Shown piece after piece: positions 26,181-34,950 of a DNA stretch of 64,000 nucleotides; position 1 is the stretch's first letter; each line of letters opens with the position of its first letter. Made by a program: the position numbers and the translations under genes. Source of the stretch: Faecalimonas sp. (GTDB taxonomy: Bacteria; Bacillota; Clostridia; Lachnospirales; Lachnospiraceae); the NCBI GenBank assembly GCA_020024645.1, contig JAHHTN010000002.1, positions 1 through 64,000 on the forward strand. The letters are read 5' to 3'. The notes below the pieces were generated by a model. That model was not told where the DNA came from, made no database searches, and saw nothing but the letters and a program-made list of their open reading frames with translations.

Positions 26181-27113
26181 ATGAGATATTGCTTTGGAGT
26201 TGATATTGGTGGAACAACAGTCAAAATGGGATTATTTCATTTTGATGGTTCGTTAGTAGAAAAGTGGGAAATTGAAACAAGAAAAGAAAATCATGGGGAA
26301 AAGATTCTTCCAGATGTGGCAACTGCTATTCAGGAAAAAATGAAAGCACATAAGTTGGAGAAAGAAGCAGTTTTAGGTGTAGGAGTCGGAATACCTGCGC
26401 CAGTTACAGACGAAGGAATTGTACAGGCAACTGCTAATTTAGGTTGGGGATACAAAGAAGTAAAACATGAATTAGAGACATTAGTAGGTATTCCTGTAAG
26501 AGTGGGAAATGATGCCAATGTAGCAGCTTTAGGTGAAATGTGGAAAGGTGGTGGATTTGGACACAAAAATATGATTATGGTAACACTTGGTACAGGTGTT
26601 GGTGGTGGAATTATTTCTAACGGGCACATGGTAGTTGGTGGACATGGTGCAGGTGGAGAAATAGGACATGTCTGTGTCAATTATGATGAAACAGAACAAT
26701 GTGGCTGTGGAAATAGAGGATGCTTAGAACAATATGCATCTGCAACAGGAATTGTAAGACTAACCAAAAAACGTCTTGCAAAAAATGAAGATGCAACTGT
26801 ATTACGCAATGAAGAAATCAGCGCTAAAACAGTGTTTGATGCAGTGAAAGAAAATGATACAGTTGCAATTGAAATTGCGAAAGAATTTGGGAAATATTTA
26901 GGATATGCTTTGGCAAATTTGGCGGCAGCAGTAGATCCAGAAATGATTGTAATTGGTGGAGGAGTTTCCAAAGCAGGAACAATACTTTTAGATTATATTA
27001 CAGAATCGTTTAGAGAAAGAGCGTTATTTGCTAATAAAGAATGTCGATTTGAATTGGCGAGACTTGGGAATGATGCAGGAATCTATGGCGCAGCAAAGTT
27101 GATTCTTGAATAA
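26181..27113 (+). CDS. ROK family glucokinase
   Basis: Phosphorylates glucose with ATP. It has the N-terminal phosphate loop GVDIGGTTVKMG (5-16), the catalytic aspartate region NDANVAALGE (about 111-120), the ROK repressor-type signature with EIGHVCV, and the zinc cluster CGCGNRGCLEQ (about 174-184). At 310 aa it matches GlcK of Firmicutes, but ROK kinases for other hexoses cannot be excluded. RBS AGGAG. It closes the uvrC-hprK operon. Confidence 0.9.
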   Translation: MRYCFGVDIGGTTVKMGLFHFDGSLVEKWEIETRKENHGEKILPDVATAIQEKMKAHKLEKEAVLGVGVGIPAPVTDEGIVQATANLGWGYKEVKHELETLVGIPVRVGNDANVAALGEMWKGGGFGHKNMIMVTLGTGVGGGIISNGHMVVGGHGAGGEIGHVCVNYDETEQCGCGNRGCLEQYASATGIVRLTKKRLAKNEDATVLRNEEISAKTVFDAVKENDTVAIEIAKEFGKYLGYALANLAAAVDPEMIVIGGGVSKAGTILLDYITESFRERALFANKECRFELARLGNDAGIYGAAKLILE

Positions 27114-27127
27114 TTGAATAAAATTTT

Positions 27128-27165
27128 AGAGACCGCAGTGTTTTACAACATTACGGTCTCTTTTT
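27128..27165. terminator. bidirectional terminator, glucokinase / PBP
   Basis: Stem AGAGACCG/CGGTCTCT (27128-27135, 27154-27161) extended by weaker pairs, followed by TTTTT. It lies between convergent genes; the minus-strand PBP ends at 27168. Confidence 0.85.
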
Positions 27166-27167
27166 GG

Positions 27168-29714
27168 TTACGGAAAGGTCGGTGGAACGGGTTGTCCTGT
27201 ATTTTGATTCGTACCAGTATTGTTATTATTAGGAGTTTCACCTTCTTCGTTGGTATCGGTTTCATCATTATCAGATGGATTTTGTGTTGAATCACCTTCG
27301 TCAGAAGTATTGCCGTTTGTATTTTCATTTGTTTTATTTGGTTCATGTGTTATTCCACCAACAGAACCGGCATATCCAGCATGGCTTGAACAAACTTTAT
27401 CCGAACCACCGTCTAGTGCTATATATTCCATATGGTATGGACAAGAACTGTCAGCTACTTTTCCTGAAATAGAACATACCTTTCGTTTTGCTACAGTGTT
27501 TGGTATTTCAAAATCTTTATATGGTAGGCTCTTATGAATTCTTGACATAATACCTTTCCACAATTTTTGGTTATAATTTCCACTTGGAAGTTCTTTGTTA
27601 TCATCAAAACCAACCCATACGGAGCAGGTATAGTAAGGGGTATAACCACAGAACCAAATATCTACACGAGAAGTTGTTGTACCTGTTTTTCCGGCAACTG
27701 GCATATTTGGAAGAGTGGCCTGCTTACCAGTTCCTTGCTTGACAACGTCTTCCATAGCGCTTGTCAAAAGATATGCGGTGGATTCGCGTAACGCTGTTCT
27801 TGATTTAGATGTATTATCAATAAGAACATTTCCTTCATGGTCTAAAATCTTTGTATAGAAGATAGGAGAGTTATAAACTCCACCATTAGCAATTGCAGCA
27901 TAAGCACCTGTCATTTCTAAGTTGGAAACCCCATCTGTAATACCTCCAAGTGCGGTTGGAAGTTGTAAATCACTGTATACTTTTCCGTTGATTTTTTTTG
28001 ATTTGACTAATGATGTAATACCTAATTTTTCTGAGTATTCAAATCCGAGTTGAGGAGTGATTTCCTCAAAAGTTTTTAAGGCACTAATGTTAACGGAATC
28101 TTGAATAGCAGTTCGCATTGTGACATTACCTTTGAAACCATTATAGGCATTTTTGTAAGATTTTCCATTTCTTTCGAAAGGTTCATCTTTTGTTACAGTA
28201 CCTAAAGATTGTCCTGCACTGTCTAGGGCCGGGGCATAAACAGTTACAATTTTAAAAGCTGAACCTGGTTGTCTTAAAGAACCGGTTGCACGATTTAAAC
28301 TTCTATTGGATTGTTTTTTTCCACGTCCACCTACAAGAGCTTTCACTTCTCCAGTGTATTGATCCATAATAACTGCAGAAGCTTGCGGTTGTGGAGAAAA
28401 GATGACTTTTTCGTCGTATTTATCTCCCTCTTGTGCAAGAGATGCTTTAAATGCTTCTATACGAGCTTTTGCTTTTTCAGGTGAAGAAAAAAGAAGTCCT
28501 TGTTTATCTTTATATTGTTCTTTTCCGAATTTTTTGAGGTGACCAGAACTATAATTTTCTTGAGTACCATCTTTTCTTGTGATAGTTAATGCATATTCAA
28601 CACCTGTATATATAGATGAAGGATAGTTCTTATCGTTATTCATTTCTTCATCGACAATTTTTTGGATTGAAGAGTCTTGTGTAGCGTAAATAGTCAATCC
28701 ACCACTATATAATGCGTTAATAGCTTGTGTCTCAGAATAGCTTGGATACCCAGCGTCTGTTCGTTGTAAATCTTCAATTACTTGGTCCGCAAGAGCGTCA
28801 ATAAAATAAGAGTCAACGTCTGAACTTGCAAGTTGTGTGTTTACATTTTGGATACGAGCATATACATCATCTGCTAATGCTTCGTCATATTCTGCCTGTG
28901 TAATAAGTTCCTGTTCCATCATTTTGGTTAAAACTTTTTTACGACGTTGTTCGTTCTTTTTAGGATTTGTCACAGGGTTAAATGTACTTGGGCTTTGTGT
29001 GATTCCAGCAATAGTAGCACATTCAGATAAAGTTAGTTGAGAAACATCTTTATTGAAATAGCGCTTAGAAGCAGCTTGTACACCTAAAGTGTTTTGTCCT
29101 AAGTTGATGGTGTTCATATAATTTTCTAAAATTAAATCCTTATCCATCTGTTTTTCGATTTCTAAGGCTAAGTATTGTTCCTGAATTTTACGTTCAAGAC
29201 TTTCGAAAAAACTATCTTCATTCATAAAATCAGGAAAGACAGTATTTTTAATTAACTGTTGCGTAATTGTACTGGCACCTTCAGAAAAATTCCCACTGGT
29301 TACTCCAACAATTCCTGCACGAACAATTCCTTTTAAATCAATACCTTTATGCTGATAAAAACGAGAATCTTCGATGGCAATAAATGCATGACGAAGATGA
29401 ACTGGAATTTCATCGAAAGTTTTGTATACACGGTTAGAACCAGAAGAAACAAATTTTTCTATTTCTTTTCCATTTTTATCAACAACAAATGTCGTATATC
29501 CAGTGGGTTTTACATTTGCTGGAGATATATTGGGTGCGTTGTCAATAGTTTTCTTTACAAAGAAACCAACACCAATTATACCGACAATTCCAATGAGTAG
29601 AATACAAAGTATAATGGATTTAAAAAGACGGGAAAAAATTCGTTTTTTCTGCATCTTTGCTTTTGAAGTAATTTCCCGTTGCTTTTTCGAAGCGTTCTTT
29701 TTTCCATAATTCAT
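27168..29714 (-). CDS. class A penicillin-binding protein (PBP1A-like)
   Basis: Bifunctional peptidoglycan glycosyltransferase/transpeptidase of 848 aa. The basic cytoplasmic tail and signal-anchor helix (about 30-55) are followed by the GT51 domain with AIEDSRFYQHKGID (about 115-128) and the transpeptidase with SAFK, SVN and KTGTT (about 487, 546 and 679). The last 60 or so residues are a N/T/G/P/E-rich disordered tail. RBS AAAGGAGGC. Close to typical clostridial PBP1A-type enzymes. Confidence 0.96.
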   Translation of the reverse strand: MNYGKKNASKKQREITSKAKMQKKRIFSRLFKSIILCILLIGIVGIIGVGFFVKKTIDNAPNISPANVKPTGYTTFVVDKNGKEIEKFVSSGSNRVYKTFDEIPVHLRHAFIAIEDSRFYQHKGIDLKGIVRAGIVGVTSGNFSEGASTITQQLIKNTVFPDFMNEDSFFESLERKIQEQYLALEIEKQMDKDLILENYMNTINLGQNTLGVQAASKRYFNKDVSQLTLSECATIAGITQSPSTFNPVTNPKKNEQRRKKVLTKMMEQELITQAEYDEALADDVYARIQNVNTQLASSDVDSYFIDALADQVIEDLQRTDAGYPSYSETQAINALYSGGLTIYATQDSSIQKIVDEEMNNDKNYPSSIYTGVEYALTITRKDGTQENYSSGHLKKFGKEQYKDKQGLLFSSPEKAKARIEAFKASLAQEGDKYDEKVIFSPQPQASAVIMDQYTGEVKALVGGRGKKQSNRSLNRATGSLRQPGSAFKIVTVYAPALDSAGQSLGTVTKDEPFERNGKSYKNAYNGFKGNVTMRTAIQDSVNISALKTFEEITPQLGFEYSEKLGITSLVKSKKINGKVYSDLQLPTALGGITDGVSNLEMTGAYAAIANGGVYNSPIFYTKILDHEGNVLIDNTSKSRTALRESTAYLLTSAMEDVVKQGTGKQATLPNMPVAGKTGTTTSRVDIWFCGYTPYYTCSVWVGFDDNKELPSGNYNQKLWKGIMSRIHKSLPYKDFEIPNTVAKRKVCSISGKVADSSCPYHMEYIALDGGSDKVCSSHAGYAGSVGGITHEPNKTNENTNGNTSDEGDSTQNPSDNDETDTNEEGETPNNNNTGTNQNTGQPVPPTFP

Positions 29715-29739
29715 GAGTTTTGCCTCCTTTTACTATGAT

Positions 29740-29748
29740 ATTATATCA
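29740..29748 (-). promoter_or_regulatory. extended -10 promoter for the PBP gene
   Basis: On the minus strand TGATATAAT (29748 to 29740) is a perfect extended -10, with a poor TTTATT at -35. The transcript would have a leader of only about 19 nt, just enough for the RBS. Confidence 0.6.
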
Positions 29749-29888
29749 AATAACCAATTTTAAATAAAGCGAAAAATTAAAAGTTCATAAATAGTAGGAA
29801 AAACTTAAGAAAATCTTGTGAATAGCAAGAAATTCTTTTATAGTAATAGTAAATAAGTAAGAAAAAAGTAAGAAAAGGTGAAGTGAAT

Positions 29889-30545
29889 ATGTTATCAGAA
29901 TATAAAACAGTATATGAAGGCGGAGAGGCAGAAATCATAGAAAAGAAGTCGAGATTTATCGCAACTGTGCAACCAATCAGAACAGAGGAAGAAGCATTAG
30001 AGTTTATTGAAAAAGTGAAAAAGCAACATTGGAGTGCAACACATAATTGTTTTGCGTATACAGCGGGAGAGCGTTTTGAAATACAGCGATGTAGTGACGA
30101 TGGAGAACCTAGTGGAACAGCAGGCAAACCTATGTTGGATGTTCTTTTAGGAGAAAAGATTCATAATATAGTAGTTGTTGTTACAAGGTATTTTGGTGGT
30201 ACGCTTTTGGGTACGGGGGGGCTTGTTCGAGCTTATTCGAAAGCCACACAGGAAGGAATTGCTGTTAGTAAGATTATAACCAAAATGCATGGATGTAAAC
30301 TAAAAATCACTACAGATTATACAGGATTGGGGAAAATTCAATATATTTTAGGGCAAAGTGGGATAACTGTTTTGGAATCAATTTATACAGAAAAAGTTGT
30401 GTTGAATGTGTTAGTGCCAGAAGAAAAAGAAAAGGAACTTATAGAAGAAATTGTGGAAGGAACAAATGGACAGGCACTTATTGAAAAAGGAGAAGAATGC
30501 TATTTTTCTAAGATAGATGGAGAAATGGTTATTTTTCAGGACTAA
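29889..30545 (+). CDS. YigZ/IMPACT family protein
   Basis: A 218-aa protein with the N-terminal IMPACT/UPF0029 domain (about 15-120; KKSRFIATV, AYTAGERFEIQRCSDDGEPSGTA and VTRYFGGTLLGTGGL) and a C-terminal ferredoxin-like DUF1949 domain (about 138-195). Relatives modulate translation under stress; the bacterial role is unsettled. The ATG at 29889 follows AAAAGGTGAA; the GTG at 29883 would be too close to it. Monocistronic. Confidence 0.93.
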   Translation: MLSEYKTVYEGGEAEIIEKKSRFIATVQPIRTEEEALEFIEKVKKQHWSATHNCFAYTAGERFEIQRCSDDGEPSGTAGKPMLDVLLGEKIHNIVVVVTRYFGGTLLGTGGLVRAYSKATQEGIAVSKIITKMHGCKLKITTDYTGLGKIQYILGQSGITVLESIYTEKVVLNVLVPEEKEKELIEEIVEGTNGQALIEKGEECYFSKIDGEMVIFQD

Positions 30546-30560
30546 GAAAATAAATAGGAA

Positions 30561-30587
30561 AAGAGCCTTCGTTGAAGGCTCTTTATC
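30561..30587. terminator. bidirectional terminator, yigZ / hpf
   Basis: Perfect 10-bp stem AAGAGCCTTC/GAAGGCTCTT (30561-30570, 30574-30583) with a 3-nt loop, located between convergent genes. Confidence 0.88.
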
Positions 30588-30601
30588 TTTGAAAGGGGTA
30601 T

Positions 30602-31147
30602 TTATTGAAATTCTGGTTCAATTAGACCAAAGGAACCGTCTTTACGTTTGTAAACTACGTTTACCTGTTCTGTTTCTGCATTGCTGAATACAAAGAAATT
30701 ATGTCCTAATAAATCCATTTGCATACAAGCATCTTCAGGAAACATAGGTTTGATTCCGAACCGTTTTGTACGAACAATTTTGATGTCGTCAGATTCAGAG
30801 GTGCTATCTTCCGATTCGAAAAATGCTTGGTTGAAATTGCCACCTGCTTGATGTCTTTCCACTAATTTGTTTTTATATTTACGAAGTTGTCTTTCGATAA
30901 CCTCTTCAACCAAATCAATGGATACATACATATCATTGCTTACCTGCTCCGAACGAATAATGTCTTTTTTAACAGGAATAGTGACCTCAATTTTTTGACG
31001 ATCTTTTTCTACACTAAGTGTTACAATAATTTCCGTGTCAGGAGTGAAGTATCTTTCTAATTTTCCGAGTTTGTGCTCGATGGTTTCTTTTAAACCTGGT
31101 GTTACCTCAATATTTTTTCCGCTAATAATAAAATTCATGCTGTCCAA
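30602..31147 (-). CDS. hpf: ribosome hibernation-promoting factor, long form
   Basis: Binds the small subunit and dimerises 70S ribosomes into inactive 100S particles. The N-terminal S30AE domain (about 3-100) begins MNFIISGKNIEV, and the C-terminal dimerisation domain (about 120-181) contains DLLGHNFFVFSN and GLIEPEF. At 181 aa this is the long form of Firmicutes. It has its own sigma-A promoter (31194-31222) and a cluster of GTAC motifs just after the start of transcription. RBS AAAAGGAG. Confidence 0.96.
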   Translation of the reverse strand: MDSMNFIISGKNIEVTPGLKETIEHKLGKLERYFTPDTEIIVTLSVEKDRQKIEVTIPVKKDIIRSEQVSNDMYVSIDLVEEVIERQLRKYKNKLVERHQAGGNFNQAFFESEDSTSESDDIKIVRTKRFGIKPMFPEDACMQMDLLGHNFFVFSNAETEQVNVVYKRKDGSFGLIEPEFQ

Positions 31148-31162
31148 CTCCTTTTCGATATA

Positions 31163-31191
31163 TTGTACAAAAGATAGTTTGTACTATGTAC
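31163..31191. repeat. three GTAC-centred motifs in the hpf leader
   Basis: GTAC occurs at 31165-31168, 31181-31184 and 31188-31191, the first within the 8-bp palindrome TTGTACAA and the last two forming GTACTATGTAC. The cluster begins at the predicted hpf transcription start (about 31187), a place where a repressor could act. No regulator is assigned. Confidence 0.4.
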
Positions 31192-31193
31192 AT

Positions 31194-31222
31194 ATTATAC
31201 ATAAAATCAAAAGGAAATGCAA
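31194..31222 (-). promoter_or_regulatory. promoter for hpf
   Basis: On the minus strand -35 TTGCAT (31222-31217), 17-nt spacer, perfect -10 TATAAT (31199-31194). Confidence 0.75.
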
Positions 31223-31282
31223 TAAAAAGAAAGATAAAAATATTAAAAAAAAATAAAAGACTGACAATTGTGTGTCTGCAGT

Positions 31283-31894
31283 TTATTTGATAGACCGAAT
31301 AACTTCAACACGGGAAATTTCGCCTTTATGCATCTTGGCAACACGAAGTCCTAGATTAGAAAAATAAGCACATGCACCAACACCAATATCCTCATGGTGT
31401 TTTTCAAGTTGGCGAATGATTACATCTCTTAGGGTATCTCCTTCTTCAAAAGGAATACTTACATGAATTAGACGATTGACAAGAAATACTTTTTGTGTTG
31501 CGCGAAAAAGTATTTTTTCGGATTCATCGAATTCGCAGAAAAGGAATTTTCTTGTTGCAAATAGAACGGCAATGGCGATTACACCAATAAGACTGTTTAG
31601 CGAAGAATTATGTTCTATAATAACCTGTCGTGCAATAGCGAAAAGTAGAACTTCAAAAACAGTTCCAGGTCTGTGGGTATACACCATTCGAATCAATTCA
31701 ACCCCAATAATTAGATTAAAGCAGTTTTTCAATAAATCTTCGTAGTTTGGAGAAACTTCTAAATTAGGAATGTGAATTAAATCTAATGTAAGCCTTGCGG
31801 AGAGTAAAATAATACCAATGGCAAGGAGAAAAGCAATGAATAGTTCCAGTGCGTTCGCAAGTTTCTTTAAAATTGCAGATAAATATTTTGTCAT
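31283..31894 (-). CDS. PsiE-like membrane protein with soluble C-terminal domain
   Basis: A 203-aa protein with four membrane helices (about 14-130) laid out like the PsiE family. It contains NLIIGVELIRMVYTHRPGTVFEVLLF and an intramembrane arginine-rich turn, then a soluble region (about 132-203) resembling the small transporter-associated (CorC/HlyC-type) domain. No function can be stated. It sits 25 nt after a PAP2 phosphatase and typA in one minus-strand run. RBS GAGGG precedes the ATG. Confidence 0.7.
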   Translation of the reverse strand: MTKYLSAILKKLANALELFIAFLLAIGIILLSARLTLDLIHIPNLEVSPNYEDLLKNCFNLIIGVELIRMVYTHRPGTVFEVLLFAIARQVIIEHNSSLNSLIGVIAIAVLFATRKFLFCEFDESEKILFRATQKVFLVNRLIHVSIPFEEGDTLRDVIIRQLEKHHEDIGVGACAYFSNLGLRVAKMHKGEISRVEVIRSIK

Positions 31895-31919
31895 AAAAAG
31901 CCCTCGCTTTCTTTTTCTT

Positions 31920-32837
31920 TTATTCTATCGAATTTCCACTTTTCTGTAAAGGATATTTCTGTATTTGGCTAAAGCAGTATGGATAGATAACAAGAATCCA
32001 AAGTACGAGAATAAAATATTCGACCATTTTCGCGAAAATGTTATTTCCTATGAAGTAGGAGAGGACTAATTTTATAAGAAAAGTAATGGAAAGTCCTACA
32101 ATCACTTTTAAAAATTGTGTATAAATATGTTTAGTTTTGACATCAAATGCTAAATAAGTTTGCTCTATATACCAGCCAAATGCAAAACCGATACCTGCAC
32201 CACAAGCTTTTAAGCAGTCTGAAGCATATTTTTGCGAAATTTTTCCAGATTGCAATAAAAGGAGTGCGTATATAGAAATAAGAATAGCAATGCTAGTTAG
32301 ACAGAGGAAAATATATTTCTGATAGTCTTTTTTATCTAATAAAACAGAGGAAAAGTGGGTGATTAACCATGCAAAAAGTAAGGAAATTCCCATAGAAACC
32401 AATACGTCTTTTGGAGTATGTACGCCAAGATACATACGTGAAAATCCTACAAGTAAAAAGGCACATATGCAGCAGAAAGACATAATTCGTTTTTTAGTAT
32501 GCAAGGCAAGTGGAGCGAAAAGGGAGGTAGCTCCTTGGGTATGTCCACTAGGAAATGAATATCCGGTGGCGGCTGGAACAGCACTTTTTACAGGATGAAA
32601 ATTTGGATCAAGTATCCATGGTCTAGGTATGCGAAAAGTGATTTTTAAGGTTTGTACACAAAGTCCGGCAGTGAAATAAGTGAATCCTAATATATAAGCA
32701 AAGCGCTTATTTACACACCAGTAAAGTGTGCAAATAAACGCAATGATTAATAATTCTTGGCCAAAATAAGTGATAAATTGAAAGAAACCATTTAAAAGAG
32801 GAGAACGAATCCCCTCAAGAAATCTTAAAAAGTTCAT
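31920..32837 (-). CDS. PAP2 family membrane phosphatase
   Basis: A 305-aa, multi-helix lipid- or isoprenoid-phosphatase. The three PAP2 motifs are present: KITFRIPRP (about 68-76), SFPSGHTQG (about 93-101) and SRMYLGVHTPKD (about 132-143). Roughly three extra helices follow the phosphatase core. The ATG overlaps the typA stop by one base (TAATG), with RBS AGAGGAAT inside typA, so translation is coupled. Candidate substrates are undecaprenyl pyrophosphate or phosphatidate; neither is shown. Confidence 0.9.
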   Translation of the reverse strand: MNFLRFLEGIRSPLLNGFFQFITYFGQELLIIAFICTLYWCVNKRFAYILGFTYFTAGLCVQTLKITFRIPRPWILDPNFHPVKSAVPAATGYSFPSGHTQGATSLFAPLALHTKKRIMSFCCICAFLLVGFSRMYLGVHTPKDVLVSMGISLLFAWLITHFSSVLLDKKDYQKYIFLCLTSIAILISIYALLLLQSGKISQKYASDCLKACGAGIGFAFGWYIEQTYLAFDVKTKHIYTQFLKVIVGLSITFLIKLVLSYFIGNNIFAKMVEYFILVLWILVIYPYCFSQIQKYPLQKSGNSIE

Positions 32838-34660
32838 TATTTTATTCCTCTTTTTCTCATTTTAGAATCTAGAATTTTTTTGCGAATACGCAATGTTTTT
32901 GGAGTTACTTCCAGTAATTCGTCTGTGTCAATAAAGTCTAGAGCTTCTTCTAAACTTAAAATACGAGGAGTTGTTAATTTTAAAGCATCATCAGAGCCTG
33001 AAGAACGAGTATTTGTTAGATGTTTTGTTTTACAAACATTTAATTCGATATCTTCAGCCTTTCCATTTTGCCCAATAACCATACCGGAATAAACTTTTTC
33101 GCCTGGTCCAATAAATAATGTTCCTCTTTCCTGGGCACTGAACAGTCCATATGTTACAGATTCACCTGTTTCAAAAGCGATAAGAGAACCCTGTTTACGA
33201 TATTGAATATCTCCCTTATATGGGGCATACCCTTCAAAAGATGTATTTAAAATACCATTTCCCTTTGTATCTGTCATAAATTCGCCACGATATCCAATAA
33301 GTCCTCTAGCTGGAATTGAAAATTCTAAACGAGTATAACCGCCGTTTGATGCTCCCATGTTTTGAAGTTCACCTTTTCGTTGACTCAATTTATCAATAAC
33401 TGTTCCTGTAAATTCATCAGGTACATCAATATAAGCAGTTTCAATAGGTTCTAATAATTTTCCATTTTCATCTTTTTTGTATAATACTTCTGCTTTACTA
33501 ACAGCAAATTCATATCCTTCACGACGCATATTTTCAATTAATACGGATAAATGAAGTTCTCCACGTCCTGATACGCGGAAACTGTCAGCACTTTCAGATT
33601 CCTCCACACGAAGACTTACATCAGTATTTAACTCTTTGAAAAGACGTTCTCTTAAATGGCGAGAAGTTACATATTTTCCTTCTTGCCCAGCAAAAGGACT
33701 GTCGTTTACAATAAATTGCATAGCAATAGTTGGTTCGGAAATTTTCTGGAATGGAATGGCAACAGCATTATCTGGTGAACAAAGTGTATCTCCGATAGCA
33801 ATATCAGAAATTCCGGAAATAGCAACAATTGAGCCAATACCAGCCTCTTTTACTTCAACTTTGTTTAAACCGTCAAATTCATATAATTTACTGATTTTAA
33901 CTTTTTTCTGTTTATCAGGTTCGTGAGCATTCACAACAACCATATCTTGATTTACAGAAATTGTACCATTATCAACTTTTCCTACACCGATACGACCAAC
34001 ATATTCGTTATAATCAATTGTACTAATTAAAACTTGTGTATCTGCGTCTGGATCGCCTTCAGGAGCAGGAATATAGTCTAAAATTGTTTCAAATAAAGGA
34101 ACCATATTTTTAGGGTTATCTGTCAAATCCAAGATGGCGTGTCCGGCTTTAGCGGAAGCGTAAATAAATGGGCAGTCTAATTGTTCGTCTGAGGCATCTA
34201 AGTCCATGAAGAGTTCTAAAATTTCATCAATAACTTCATCTGGACGAGCTTCTGGTCGGTCAATTTTATTAATACAAACGATAACAGGAAGTTGTAATTC
34301 TAATGCTTTGCGAAGAACGAATTTAGTTTGTGGCATAGCGCCTTCAAAAGCGTCTACAACAAGAATAACACCGTTTACCATTTTCAATACACGTTCTACT
34401 TCTCCACCAAAATCGGCATGTCCAGGTGTATCAATAATATTGATTTTTGTGTTTTTATAATATACGGCAGTATTTTTAGCAAGAATGGTAATACCACGTT
34501 CACGCTCAATGTCATTAGAATCCATAACGCGTTCTGCGACTTCTTGATTTTCGCGGAATACACCACTTTGCTTTAATAATTCGTCAACAAGAGTTGTTTT
34601 ACCATGGTCTACATGGGCAATAATAGCAATATTTCTTATATCTTCTCTTTTGGTTTTCAT
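32837..34660 (-). CDS. typA: translational GTPase TypA/BipA
   Basis: Ribosome-associated GTPase of 607 aa. G1 AHVDHGKT is at 15-22, G3 DTPGHADF at about 77-84 and G4 NKID near 131-134, followed by EF-G-like domains II, III and V and the BipA-specific C-terminal domain. Needed for 50S assembly and stress growth in other bacteria. RBS AGAAGG. It heads the run typA, PAP2, PsiE-like gene. The leader contains a short AAGCCA/TGGCTT hairpin (34688-34706). Confidence 0.97.
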   Translation of the reverse strand: MKTKREDIRNIAIIAHVDHGKTTLVDELLKQSGVFRENQEVAERVMDSNDIERERGITILAKNTAVYYKNTKINIIDTPGHADFGGEVERVLKMVNGVILVVDAFEGAMPQTKFVLRKALELQLPVIVCINKIDRPEARPDEVIDEILELFMDLDASDEQLDCPFIYASAKAGHAILDLTDNPKNMVPLFETILDYIPAPEGDPDADTQVLISTIDYNEYVGRIGVGKVDNGTISVNQDMVVVNAHEPDKQKKVKISKLYEFDGLNKVEVKEAGIGSIVAISGISDIAIGDTLCSPDNAVAIPFQKISEPTIAMQFIVNDSPFAGQEGKYVTSRHLRERLFKELNTDVSLRVEESESADSFRVSGRGELHLSVLIENMRREGYEFAVSKAEVLYKKDENGKLLEPIETAYIDVPDEFTGTVIDKLSQRKGELQNMGASNGGYTRLEFSIPARGLIGYRGEFMTDTKGNGILNTSFEGYAPYKGDIQYRKQGSLIAFETGESVTYGLFSAQERGTLFIGPGEKVYSGMVIGQNGKAEDIELNVCKTKHLTNTRSSGSDDALKLTTPRILSLEEALDFIDTDELLEVTPKTLRIRKKILDSKMRKRGIK

Positions 34661-34950
34661 TGTAAGTTACCTTCTTTCTTTTATCAAAAGCCAGTTGGTT
34701 GGCTTATTCCCAAATTACAACTTATACAGTTTATCACATTATCATTAGATTACAAGGGGTTTGAAAGAAAAAATACATATACATATTTAACTATTTTTGA
34801 ATAAGGTAATGTGGAATTAGAAAAATGTCGAGAAAAGTTGTCGAGAAAAGGCATACGGTTTTCGGGGAAATTTGGTCTTAAAGAGAAAAGGAAAGAATAA
34901 GATAGTATAGACAAAAAAATACGACGAAGAGGAAGGGAGAATTACAAATT
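34661..34950. other. divergent intergenic region typA / ssb
   Basis: This 290-nt gap must carry both promoters. Seen in it: a 6-bp hairpin (34688-34706) ahead of typA and a tandem repeat at 34826-34850 ahead of the ssb-dap operon. No sigma-A pair with correct spacing is convincing for either direction. Confidence 0.5.
34826..34850 (+). repeat. tandem 12-bp direct repeat upstream of ssb-dapAB
   Basis: TGTCGAGAAAAG occurs twice (34826-34837 and 34839-34850) with a 13-nt period. TGTCGAG differs by one base from the Spo0A box TGTCGAA. It lies about 100 nt before the SSB start codon. Confidence 0.6.

Noticed and set aside
26330..26971. Two long minus-strand frames within the glucokinase gene
   Set aside because: Proline- and threonine-rich mirror frames of conserved codons, with no RBS or homologous pattern.
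27220..27537. 105-codon plus-strand frame opposite the PBP tail
   Set aside because: Arises from the low-complexity coding of the PBP C-terminal tail; no RBS.
34688..34706. AAGCCA/TGGCTT hairpin in the typA leader as an attenuator
   Set aside because: Only 6 bp, followed on the minus strand by TTTT but with no competing structure or leader peptide.
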